DNA of 6,522 nucleotides from contig CAMGAZ010000085.1 in assembly GCA_946008205.1 (NCBI GenBank), positions 1 through 6,522 on the forward strand. The letters are read 5' to 3'. Of this stretch, positions 1-6,522 are shown one piece after another. Each line of letters starts with the position of its first letter. Within the stretch, counting starts at the first letter, position 1. Under the pieces are notes generated by a model. It searched no databases. It saw only the letters and a list, made by a program, of their open reading frames with translations, and was not told where the DNA came from. The translations under genes were made by a program, and so were the position numbers. This stretch comes from an uncultured Clostridium sp. GTDB taxonomy: Bacteria > Bacillota > Clostridia > TANB77 > CAG-508.

Positions 1-1
1 C

Positions 2-400
2 ATAATGGAGCATAGCATGAATTCATACAATAAGAAAGAATTAGAAAAGTGTGATTTATGCGAGAAAGGCCATAATCCGAACTGTGGCGATGAAATAGAA
101 CTACAAGTAAAAATGAATGGAGATATAATAGAAGACATAGCCTTTTCAGGACATGGGTGTGCAATATCACAGGCCTCTACGTCCATTATGATAGATACCC
201 TAAAAGGTAAGACTATAAAAGAAGCAAAACAAATTATTGAAACTTTTATAGGAATGATAAAAAGAGAAATAACAGATGAAAAAGAGCTTGAAAAACTAGA
301 AGAAGCAATAGCATTGAAAAATGTCTCAAACATGCCAGCAAGAGTAAAATGTGCATTACTTGCATGGCATACAATGGAAGATATGTTAAATAATAAATAA
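2..400 (+). CDS. sufU: SufU-type iron-sulfur cluster assembly protein (5' end cut by window edge)
   Basis: This is a NifU N-terminal/IscU-like protein of the SufU class, which in Bacillota accepts sulfur from the cysteine desulfurase SufS in cytoplasmic Fe-S cluster assembly. Numbering from the ATG at position 5, the three conserved cysteines and the aspartate are visible: C27 and D29 in NPNCGDE, C52 in GHGCAIS, and C116 in PARVKCALL. The gap of 64 residues between C52 and C116 fits SufU, which has an insertion absent from IscU, and a lysine precedes the last cysteine where IscU has histidine. The family normally begins with about a dozen more residues (a LYxExIxDHxxNPRN-like helix). The ATG at 5 sits inside that motif (I-M-E-H-S-M-N), and the reading frame is open to the edge, so I infer that the real start lies upstream. 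An extra CxxC (C16, C19) precedes the first ligand. sufS, or other suf genes, probably lie just upstream. The stop is TAA, followed at once by a terminator. Confidence 0.9.
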   Translation: MMEHSMNSYNKKELEKCDLCEKGHNPNCGDEIELQVKMNGDIIEDIAFSGHGCAISQASTSIMIDTLKGKTIKEAKQIIETFIGMIKREITDEKELEKLEEAIALKNVSNMPARVKCALLAWHTMEDMLNNK

Positions 401-443
401 AAAATTAGAAGAGTAACTTTATACTTTACTCTTCTAATTTTTT
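399..443 (+). terminator. Rho-independent terminator after sufU
   Basis: A perfect inverted repeat pairs 399-416 with 426-443 (core TTAGAAGAGTAA / TTACTCTTCTAA). It has a 9-nt loop (417-425), and the descending arm ends in six T residues. The hairpin begins at the sufU stop codon, so it should end the suf transcript and insulate dnaE. Because the ascending arm is A-rich, it could also work on the opposite strand, although no minus-strand gene is seen here. Confidence 0.9.
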
Positions 444-455
444 GCTTAAATAAGC
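444..455. repeat. Short inverted repeat next to the dnaE -35 region
   Basis: GCTTA (444-448) and TAAGC (451-455) form a 12-bp near-palindrome with a 2-nt centre, directly abutting the inferred -35 hexamer of dnaE. It could be an operator half-site pair, but a repeat this short is expected by chance in AT-rich DNA. No regulator can be named. Confidence 0.25.
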
Positions 456-484
456 TTTATTTTAATACCTTTGTATGATATAAT
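456..484 (+). promoter_or_regulatory. Probable sigma-A promoter of dnaE (extended -10)
   Basis: A consensus TATAAT at 479-484 is preceded by TGA (476-478), giving an extended -10 element. At a 17-bp spacing the -35 hexamer is a weak TTTATT (456-461), which the TGn element would compensate. Transcription would start near 491 and give a leader of about 40 nt before the dnaE start. The promoter lies just after the sufU terminator, as expected for an independently transcribed gene. Confidence 0.7.
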
Positions 485-521
485 CGCAATTAGAGACAAA
501 AGAGAGAAATAATTATAATAT

Positions 522-526
522 GGAGG
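522..526 (+). promoter_or_regulatory. Ribosome binding site that fixes the dnaE start
   Basis: GGAGG at 522-526 lies 5 nt upstream of the ATG at 532. A second in-frame ATG at 520 overlaps this Shine-Dalgarno sequence and has no good site of its own upstream. The start at 532 is therefore preferred, and four extra N-terminal codons (MEEK) in the longer reading are in fact the ribosome binding site. Confidence 0.85.
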
Positions 527-531
527 AAAAA

Positions 532-3500
532 ATGCCAGATTTTGTACATTTACATGTTCATAGTGAATTTAGTTTATTAGATGGAGCAAACAGAATAAAA
601 GACCTACCAGTTAGGGCTAAAGAACTTGGTATGAAAGCAATGGCTATAACAGACCATGGAGTTATGTTCGGAGCAATTGACTTTTACAAAGCATGCTTAG
701 CAAATGGCATTAAGCCAATTATAGGATGTGAGGTGTATGTTGCACCACGTAAAAGAACTGATAAAGATCCAAATTTAGATGCAAAATATAACCATTTAAT
801 TTTACTTGCAAAAGATAATGAAGGTTATAAAAATTTAACTAAAATAGTTTCTATAGGATTTACAGAAGGTTTTTATTACAAGCCTAGAATAGATAAAGAA
901 ACTCTAGAAAAATATCATGAAGGATTAGTTTGTTGTAGTGCGTGTCTAGCAGGAGAAGTTCCACAAGCTATATTAAAAGGTGATATGGAAGAGGCAGAGA
1001 GAGTTGCTTCTTGGTTTAAAAATGTATTTGGAGAAGATTATTATTTAGAAATACAAAATAATGGAATAAGAGAGCAAGTTTTAGTAAACCAGAAACTTGT
1101 AGAGCTTGCTCATAAGTTAGATATTCCGTTAGTTGCAACAAATGATTCACATTACTTAAAAAAAGAAGATGCGTACAATCATGAAATTCTTCTATGTATC
1201 CAGACTGGCAAAAAAATTACAGATGAAGATAGAATGAGATTTGAAACAGATGAACTATATTTAAAATCACCAGAAGAAATGTCAGACTATTTCTCTGGTG
1301 TACCAGAGGCAATTGAAAATACAGTAAAAATAGCAGATAAATGTAATGTCACTTTTGAATTTGGACATACAATTTTGCCTAATTATGATGTGCCAGAAGG
1401 ATTTGCTACTCACTACGATTATTTAGAAAAATTATGTGATGATGGAATTCGCAATAGATATGGGGATAATCCTTCACAAGAAATTATAGATAGAAAAAAT
1501 TATGAATTAGGCGTTATTAAAAAAATGGGATACGTTGACTATTTCTTAATAGTATGGGACTATATCCATTATGCAAAAACGCAAGGCATACCAGTAGGTC
1601 CAGGAAGAGGTTCTGGAGCTGGTTCTATTGTTGCATATGCAATAGAAATAACTGATATAGACCCTATGAAGTATGCTTTACTTTTTGAAAGGTTTTTAAA
1701 TCCAGAAAGAATAAGTATGCCAGATTTTGACGTTGACTTTTGCTATGAAAGAAGACAGGAAGTAATAGATTACGTTTCTAGAAAATATGGGGCAGACCAT
1801 GTTTCTCAGATAATTACATTTGGAACTATGTCCGCAAGAATGGTAATTCGTGATGTGGGAAGAGTTTTAGACGTACCATATGCAGTAGCTGATAAGCTTG
1901 CAAAAATGATTCCAAATGAATTACATATAACAATAAAAAAAGCGCTAGAGCAAAACAAAGAATTAAATGATGAATATGAAAATAATCCAGAAACAAAAAA
2001 ATTATTAGATATAGCTATGGCTTTAGAAGGAATGCCAAGACAGGCTTCAACACATGCTTGTGGAATTGTTATTACAAAAGATCCAGTTGTAACATATGTT
2101 CCATTATATGTAAGAGATGGAATGATTTCTACACAATATATAATGACAACTTTAGAAGAATTAGGACTTCTAAAAATGGATTTCTTAGGACTACGAACTT
2201 TAACAGTTATTCAAGATACCATTAATTTAGTTAAGCAGAATAGAGGAATAGATGTAGAATTTGATAAAGATATGAATGACCCAAAGGTATATAAACAATG
2301 GCAAGAGGGAACTTCAATGGGAATATTCCAATTTGAGAGTCAAGGAATGACTAACTTCATGAAGGAGCTAAAGCCAGACTGTCTTGAAGATTTAATTGCC
2401 GGTGTTTCATTATACAGACCAGGACCAATGGATCAAATTCCAAGATATATAGCAAACAAAAAAGATCCAGACCATGCTGTATATACGCACTCTTCTTTAA
2501 AACCAATATTAAAAGTAACATATGGATGTATGGTATATCAAGAGCAGGTTATGCAAATAGTAAGAGATCTAGCAGGATATTCACTAGGACGTGCAGATTT
2601 AGTACGCCGTGCAATGGGAAAGAAAAAGCTGGACGTAATGGCAAAAGAAAGAGAAATATTTATACATGGTCAAGTAGATGAAAATGGAAAGGTTGTTGTT
2701 CCAGGCTGTGTAAGAAATGGAATAGATGAACAATCTGCAAATAAAATATTTGATGAAATGGCAGAATTTGCAAAATATGCATTTAATAAATCACATGCGG
2801 CATGCTATGCAGTAGTCTCATATAGAACAGCATATTTAAAAACATATTATCCAACAGAATTTATGGCTGCAATGCTAAACAGCTTTTTAGGAAATTTGGA
2901 TAAAATTCCAGAATATGTAGACGAATGTAAGAGATTAAAAATTGAAATCCTAAAACCAGACATTAATAGAAGCTACACAAAATTTACAGTAGATAATGGA
3001 AAAATAAGATTTGGTCTTGGAAGTATAAAAAATGTTGGAATTGGAGCTGTAGATGCTATTGTAGAAAATAGAAAAAATAATGGAGAATATAAAAGCTTTA
3101 CTGATTTCTGTGAAAGAATGGAAGGAGAGGCTGTTAATAAAAAGTGCATAGAGAGCTTAATAAAAGCAGGAGCTTTTGATAATTTTGCAGAAACAAGAAG
3201 TACACTAATGGCTTCATTTGAAGATATAATTGATACTATCAATGGTTCTTCTAAAAAGAATATACAAGGGCAAGTATCAATGTTTGACATGGCAGCTGGA
3301 AGCACAGATTCTGCGGAAGACAAGCAGGATATGGAAAAGCTAAAATATAAATATACAACATTAAAAGAGTATACAGACCAAGAACTATTATCAATGGAAA
3401 AAGAAATGTTAGGAATATATATTTCTGGACATCCTCTAGAAAAATATAGGGAACAAATTGCTAAACAAACAAATATAAATACATTGCAAATAAGAGAAGC

Positions 3501-4053
3501 TCAAGAAATATCTAATATAAACGAAGAAAGTACAAATGCGGAATTAATTACTACAAGAGGAGCATCAGCATTGAAAGATGGTCAATTTGTAAAATTTGCA
3601 GGGATAATAACTTCAGTAAAAAAGAAGTATACGAAAAATAACAAAATAATGGCTTTTGTAACAGTAGAAGATTTGTATGGAAGTTGTGAAATTATAGTAT
3701 TTGAAAACTGTTATATGCAATGCTCTAATGAACTAATAGATGAGAATATTGTACTAGTAGAAGGAAGACTAAGTATAAGAGAAGACGAAGAAACAAAGAT
3801 AGTGGCAAGAGAAATAAAAAAACTTGGGGACGAAAAAAAACAAGCTCTAACAATAAATATTACTAATCTAGATGATAACCAAAAAGATAGACTAAGAGGA
3901 GCTTTGAAATTCTTTTCAGGTGACAAAAATAATATACAAGTTGAAATAATAAATGGAGAAAGACAAGATCCAGCAGGTGGATTATATGTTACAAAAGAAA
4001 TATTAGAAGAGTTGCAAGAAATTGTAGGAGTAGACAACGCAAAGATAGAATAA
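532..4053 (+). CDS. dnaE: DNA polymerase III subunit alpha (DnaE)
   Basis: This is the C-family replicative DNA polymerase catalytic subunit, 1173 aa, complete and of normal family length. The PHP domain occupies about residues 1-270, with candidate metal ligands H8, H10, D17, H42, E67, H88, C138, D205 and H207. The palm carries GPGRGSGAGS (356-365) and the catalytic aspartates D400 and D402 (PDFDVDF) and D550 (KMDFLGL). The fingers include the YRPGPMDQIP segment (from about 628). A helix-hairpin-helix region follows (about 826-847, FGLGSIKNVG). The sequence QVSMF at 914-918 matches the QxxhF-type beta-clamp binding motif, and an OB fold lies at about 1019-1096. In Bacillota, DnaE usually works with PolC at the replication fork. 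The length and the internal clamp motif resemble clostridial DnaE1-type enzymes more than the shorter Bacillus DnaE, but this subtype is an inference. The 532 start is set by GGAGG and gives the usual MxxFVHLHVHSEFS N-terminus. The gene has its own promoter and a TAA stop. Composition matches its neighbours, with no sign of transfer or damage. Confidence 0.98.
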   Translation: MPDFVHLHVHSEFSLLDGANRIKDLPVRAKELGMKAMAITDHGVMFGAIDFYKACLANGIKPIIGCEVYVAPRKRTDKDPNLDAKYNHLILLAKDNEGYKNLTKIVSIGFTEGFYYKPRIDKETLEKYHEGLVCCSACLAGEVPQAILKGDMEEAERVASWFKNVFGEDYYLEIQNNGIREQVLVNQKLVELAHKLDIPLVATNDSHYLKKEDAYNHEILLCIQTGKKITDEDRMRFETDELYLKSPEEMSDYFSGVPEAIENTVKIADKCNVTFEFGHTILPNYDVPEGFATHYDYLEKLCDDGIRNRYGDNPSQEIIDRKNYELGVIKKMGYVDYFLIVWDYIHYAKTQGIPVGPGRGSGAGSIVAYAIEITDIDPMKYALLFERFLNPERISMPDFDVDFCYERRQEVIDYVSRKYGADHVSQIITFGTMSARMVIRDVGRVLDVPYAVADKLAKMIPNELHITIKKALEQNKELNDEYENNPETKKLLDIAMALEGMPRQASTHACGIVITKDPVVTYVPLYVRDGMISTQYIMTTLEELGLLKMDFLGLRTLTVIQDTINLVKQNRGIDVEFDKDMNDPKVYKQWQEGTSMGIFQFESQGMTNFMKELKPDCLEDLIAGVSLYRPGPMDQIPRYIANKKDPDHAVYTHSSLKPILKVTYGCMVYQEQVMQIVRDLAGYSLGRADLVRRAMGKKKLDVMAKEREIFIHGQVDENGKVVVPGCVRNGIDEQSANKIFDEMAEFAKYAFNKSHAACYAVVSYRTAYLKTYYPTEFMAAMLNSFLGNLDKIPEYVDECKRLKIEILKPDINRSYTKFTVDNGKIRFGLGSIKNVGIGAVDAIVENRKNNGEYKSFTDFCERMEGEAVNKKCIESLIKAGAFDNFAETRSTLMASFEDIIDTINGSSKKNIQGQVSMFDMAAGSTDSAEDKQDMEKLKYKYTTLKEYTDQELLSMEKEMLGIYISGHPLEKYREQIAKQTNINTLQIREAQEISNINEESTNAELITTRGASALKDGQFVKFAGIITSVKKKYTKNNKIMAFVTVEDLYGSCEIIVFENCYMQCSNELIDENIVLVEGRLSIREDEETKIVAREIKKLGDEKKQALTINITNLDDNQKDRLRGALKFFSGDKNNIQVEIINGERQDPAGGLYVTKEILEELQEIVGVDNAKIE

Positions 4054-4100
4054 TAGTCAAGCTATAGAATATTAATAATAACAATTTATCACATATAAAA

Positions 4101-4120
4101 ATTGAAATAGTGATTGAAAT
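4101..4120. repeat. Tandem ATTGAAAT repeat at the permease promoter
   Basis: ATTGAAAT occurs at 4101-4108 and again at 4113-4120, a 12-bp period, roughly one helical turn. The second copy contains the TTGAAA -35 hexamer of the permease promoter. This layout would suit a direct-repeat-binding regulator, such as an OmpR-family response regulator. The repeats are short and AT-rich, so chance is a real alternative. Confidence 0.35.
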
Positions 4121-4142
4121 ATTTAAATAAAAATGATAGAAT
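4114..4142 (+). promoter_or_regulatory. Strong candidate sigma-A promoter upstream of the permease gene
   Basis: TTGAAA (4114-4119), a 17-bp spacer, and TAGAAT (4137-4142) preceded by TGA (4134-4136) give near-consensus -35, spacing and extended -10 elements. Transcription would start near 4149, about 100 nt before the permease ATG and about 20 nt upstream of a terminator-like hairpin. A weaker TATAAA at 4215-4220, without a recognisable -35, is the only alternative I see closer to the gene. Confidence 0.65.
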
Positions 4143-4169
4143 AATTCTAGAAAATGTTAGGGAATAAAA

Positions 4170-4215
4170 AAGGGATGCAAATTTTATGTTTAAATAAAAG
4201 TGTATCCTTATTTTT
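4170..4215 (+). terminator. Terminator-like hairpin between dnaE and the permease gene
   Basis: Positions 4170-4179 pair with 4201-4209 (AAGG, a bulged G at 4174, then ATGCA against TGTATCCTT, with one G-T pair). After a small internal mismatch, 4182-4187 (TTTTAT) pairs with 4194-4199 (ATAAAA) around a 6-nt loop. A run of five T follows at 4211-4215. It is the only plausible terminator for dnaE, which has none closer to its stop. It also lies inside the leader of any transcript from the 4114-4142 promoter, so it may act as an attenuator or define a short RNA. Confidence 0.6.
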
Positions 4216-4234
4216 ATAAAAATCAACATAAAAT

Positions 4235-4240
4235 GGAGAG
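4235..4240 (+). promoter_or_regulatory. Ribosome binding site of the permease gene
   Basis: GGAGAG at 4235-4240 is 9 nt from the ATG at 4250. It directly abuts another in-frame ATG at 4241, which is too close to be used. The start at 4250 (protein beginning MKKSLLKDS) is therefore preferred over the three-codon-longer MKF form. Confidence 0.75.
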
Positions 4241-4249
4241 ATGAAATTT

Positions 4250-6522
4250 ATGAAAAAGTCTCTATTAAAAGATAGTGTAAGACAAATAAAAAATACGTTT
4301 AAGCGATTTTTATCAATATTATTAATCGTATTATTAGGCGTTGGCTTTTTTGCTGGAATGCAAGCAACAAGTCCAGATATGAAAGAGGCTGTAGACGAAT
4401 ATTTTGATGCGCAAAATATGATGGATATAGAGGTAATATCTACTTTAGGCCTTACTGAGGAAGATATTAATGCACTTAAAAATGTAGAAGGCGTCAGTCA
4501 AGTTAATCCTGCATATAGTTTTGATGCTAGTATAAATGCAGATGAGAAAGATATTGTAGTAAAAATTGAATCAATTCCTGAAGATATAAACAAAATTATT
4601 CTGCTAGATGGGAAATTACCGGAAAACTCTGACGAATGCGTAGTGGAAAGTGCAGTTCTATCTGGAACAAAATATAAAATTGGAGATTATATAACGATAA
4701 ACCCAGAAAAAATGGATTCCAGTGAGCTAAATTCAGAAGAAAATACAGACGAGAATGAAGGTGCAAATGAGAATTCAGAAGAAGCAAGTGTGGTAAAAAA
4801 CAATAAAATAAAAATAGTGGGAACTGTAAAATCTCCTCAATATATATCTAGGTCAAGAGGAACAAGTAAATTAGGCTCTGGAACAGTAAATTATTATATG
4901 TACATTCCTAAAGAAAATATAAATATAAGTGTGTATACAATAGCATACGTAACAGTGAATGGAGCTACAGAACTTAGAACGTATAATGACGATTATAAAG
5001 ATTTGATTGATAGTGTAAAGGATAATATTGAAGAAATATCTGGAGAAAGAAAACAGGAAAGATATAACAGCATAGTAAATGAAGCAACAGAAAAATTAAA
5101 TAATGCTCAAGCTAAGTATGATGAGGAAAAGAAAAAAGCCGAAGATGAATTAGCAGATGCAGAAAATAAAATTAATAATGCAAAAGACCAAGTTGCAAGT
5201 GGAGAAACAGAACTTGCAAATAATAAAAAGAAAGCACAAACGGAATTTACAAATGCAGAGAAAAAAATAAAAGATGCGGAAAATGCGATTGCAGAAGCAA
5301 AAGAACAATTTAGTAACAAAAAAGCAGAAGCAGAAGAAGAGATTAGCAAAGCACAAACGCAATTGGATACTTTGAAATCTACAAAGGAACAATATGACAC
5401 ATATGTGAATCAAAAATTGGAGTTAGAAAAACAGATTGCAACAATCGATGAAAATCTAAGTATGCTTAATCAAAATCCTGTAACAAATGCAGATAAAATA
5501 CAAGAGCTAACCGCTATGAAAGCAAATTTAACAGAAAATCTAACTAAAGTAAATTATGCAATTACGACAATAGAAGATACTCTTTTAGGCCAAGGAATTC
5601 AAGCAAGCAGTTTAGAACAAACAATATCTGCAATTTCAACGCAAATTAATAATGGCAAACAAGAATTAGTAAATGCGGAAAAACAAATAACAGACGCAGA
5701 AAAAGAACTAGAAACAAATAAAACAAATTTAGCGAACATAAAAAAATCAACAAATAAAAATTTAGCAGAAGCGGAACGAGAACTTGAAAATGCTAAAGCT
5801 GAAATATCGGAAAATGAAGCAAAACTAGAAGATGCTAGAAAAGAAGCGGATGAAAAACTAGAAGAAGCACAGCAAAAATTAAATGATGCAAGGACCAAAA
5901 TAAGTAAGATAGAGAAACCAACATGGTATATTTTAGACAGAAATTCAAATTATGGCTATGTGGAATATATACAGGATACGGATAGAATAGCTAATATTTC
6001 TAAAGTATTCCCAGCGGTGTTCTTTATAGTTGCGGCTTTAATCAGTTTAACATCTATGTCTAGGATGATAGAAGAACAACGTGTACAAATAGGAACATTA
6101 AAAGCTTTAGGGTATAATAAAATAGATATATCAATGAAATACATAATATATGCATTACTTGCTACAATAATTGGCGGAGTAATAGGCATGACCATAGGTT
6201 TTTACCTAATTCCAAATATAATATGGAGTATGTATGGAATGATGTATACTTTGTCGGAAGTACAGTTGAAGTTTAGGCTAAACATTGGCCTAATTGGCTT
6301 GATTTTTGCATTGGCATGCACTTTAGGAGCAACAATATACACTTGTATAAATCAATTGAAAGAAAAACCAGCAAACTTAATGCTACCAAGAGCTCCAAAG
6401 CCAGGTAAAAGAATATTTTTAGAAAAAATAAAATTTATTTGGTCAAGGCTTAAATTTACGCAAAAGGTTACAGCAAGAAATATATTTAGATATAAAAAGA
6501 AGTTTCTAATGACTATTATAGG
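4250..6522 (+). CDS. FtsX-family ABC transporter permease with long extracytoplasmic coiled-coil (3' end cut by window edge)
   Basis: An open frame of 757 complete codons runs off the right edge. It encodes a membrane permease of the FtsX/MacB superfamily (COG0577-like), which works with a separate ATPase to drive export or cell-surface mechanical work. The substrate is unknown. The order visible is: a basic N-terminus; TM1 at about 20-38; an extracytoplasmic MacB-PCD-like region (about 39-263) containing an acidic Asn/Glu-rich insert at about 156-180; a coiled-coil rich in Ala, Glu, Lys and Asn at about 266-555; then the FtsX core with TM2 (about 583-604), the hallmark cytoplasmic loop EEQRVQIGTLKALGY (608-622), TM3 (about 631-655) and TM4 (about 678-700). 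After a linker, KVTARNIFRYKKKF (739-752) looks like the start of the second FtsX half, so several hundred residues are probably missing. No signal peptide cleavage site is seen; TM1 acts as an anchor. The start at 4250 is set by GGAGAG. A partner ATPase gene is expected nearby but is not in view. The family call is firm; the role is not known. Confidence 0.9.
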   Translation, partial: MKKSLLKDSVRQIKNTFKRFLSILLIVLLGVGFFAGMQATSPDMKEAVDEYFDAQNMMDIEVISTLGLTEEDINALKNVEGVSQVNPAYSFDASINADEKDIVVKIESIPEDINKIILLDGKLPENSDECVVESAVLSGTKYKIGDYITINPEKMDSSELNSEENTDENEGANENSEEASVVKNNKIKIVGTVKSPQYISRSRGTSKLGSGTVNYYMYIPKENINISVYTIAYVTVNGATELRTYNDDYKDLIDSVKDNIEEISGERKQERYNSIVNEATEKLNNAQAKYDEEKKKAEDELADAENKINNAKDQVASGETELANNKKKAQTEFTNAEKKIKDAENAIAEAKEQFSNKKAEAEEEISKAQTQLDTLKSTKEQYDTYVNQKLELEKQIATIDENLSMLNQNPVTNADKIQELTAMKANLTENLTKVNYAITTIEDTLLGQGIQASSLEQTISAISTQINNGKQELVNAEKQITDAEKELETNKTNLANIKKSTNKNLAEAERELENAKAEISENEAKLEDARKEADEKLEEAQQKLNDARTKISKIEKPTWYILDRNSNYGYVEYIQDTDRIANISKVFPAVFFIVAALISLTSMSRMIEEQRVQIGTLKALGYNKIDISMKYIIYALLATIIGGVIGMTIGFYLIPNIIWSMYGMMYTLSEVQLKFRLNIGLIGLIFALACTLGATIYTCINQLKEKPANLMLPRAPKPGKRIFLEKIKFIWSRLKFTQKVTARNIFRYKKKFLMTII

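Noticed and set aside
2973..4037. Two minus-strand open frames within the 3' half of dnaE (2973-3323 and 3711-4037)
   Set aside because: They lie wholly inside a clearly conserved dnaE coding region, have low-complexity Ser/Leu/Phe composition, and show no translation signals.
4145..4152. TTCTAGAA palindrome near the predicted permease transcription start
   Set aside because: It is only 8 bp, does not extend further, and has no partner copy, so chance is the simplest explanation.
4154..4219. A 21-codon ORF (MLGNKKGMQ...) across the hairpin in the permease leader, a possible leader peptide
   Set aside because: It has no Shine-Dalgarno sequence and starts only about 5 nt after the predicted transcription start. 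An ORF of this length is quite likely by chance, and it lacks a run of a regulatory amino acid.
5107..5898. Minus-strand open frames opposite the coiled-coil part of the permease, encoding Ser/Phe/Ala/Cys-rich peptides
   Set aside because: They are shadows: the repetitive GAA/AAA/GCA codons of the coil are poor in reverse-strand stops. No ribosome binding site or family resemblance is seen.
5045..5914. DNA-level tandem repeat in the permease coil region
   Set aside because: The recurring GAA, GCA and AAA codons reflect heptad amino-acid preference. No nucleotide unit is repeated exactly with a fixed period.

Overview
The window looks like chromosomal DNA from a low-GC, AT-rich Bacillota, most likely a clostridial-type gut or anaerobe lineage. 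This is inferred from the base composition, the preference for A/T-ending codons and AGA arginine codons, strong GGAGG-type ribosome binding sites, a SufU-type Fe-S scaffold, and a clostridial-looking DnaE. All genes are on the + strand. Standard-code stops are used (TAA for both completed genes) and tryptophan is encoded by TGG.

Layout. (1) Positions 2-400: the 3' part of a sufU-like Fe-S cluster assembly gene, cut by the left edge. It is closed by a near-perfect 18-bp intrinsic terminator at 399-443. (2) Positions 444-531: a short intergenic region with an extended -10 promoter and a GGAGG site that fixes the next start. (3) Positions 532-4053: a complete dnaE gene (DNA polymerase III alpha subunit, 1173 aa). 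It has an apparently intact PHP metal site, three palm aspartates and a clamp-binding motif. (4) Positions 4054-4249: an intergenic region with a very good promoter that lies upstream of a terminator-like hairpin, then a ribosome binding site. (5) From 4250 to the right edge: an open FtsX-family ABC transporter permease, 757 codons visible. Its extracytoplasmic loop carries a coiled-coil of about 290 residues. This gene has no stop in the window, so a search for closed ORFs would miss it.

The three genes do not form an obvious pathway. Each appears to have its own transcription signals: sufU is the end of an upstream suf unit, dnaE looks monocistronic, and the permease probably begins a unit that may include an ABC ATPase beyond the window. 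I see no CRISPR array, tRNA, rRNA, transposase or phage gene. I do not see a clearly undescribed system. The items most worth a second look are the coiled-coil hairpin permease, its promoter-then-hairpin leader, and the extra CxxC in SufU.
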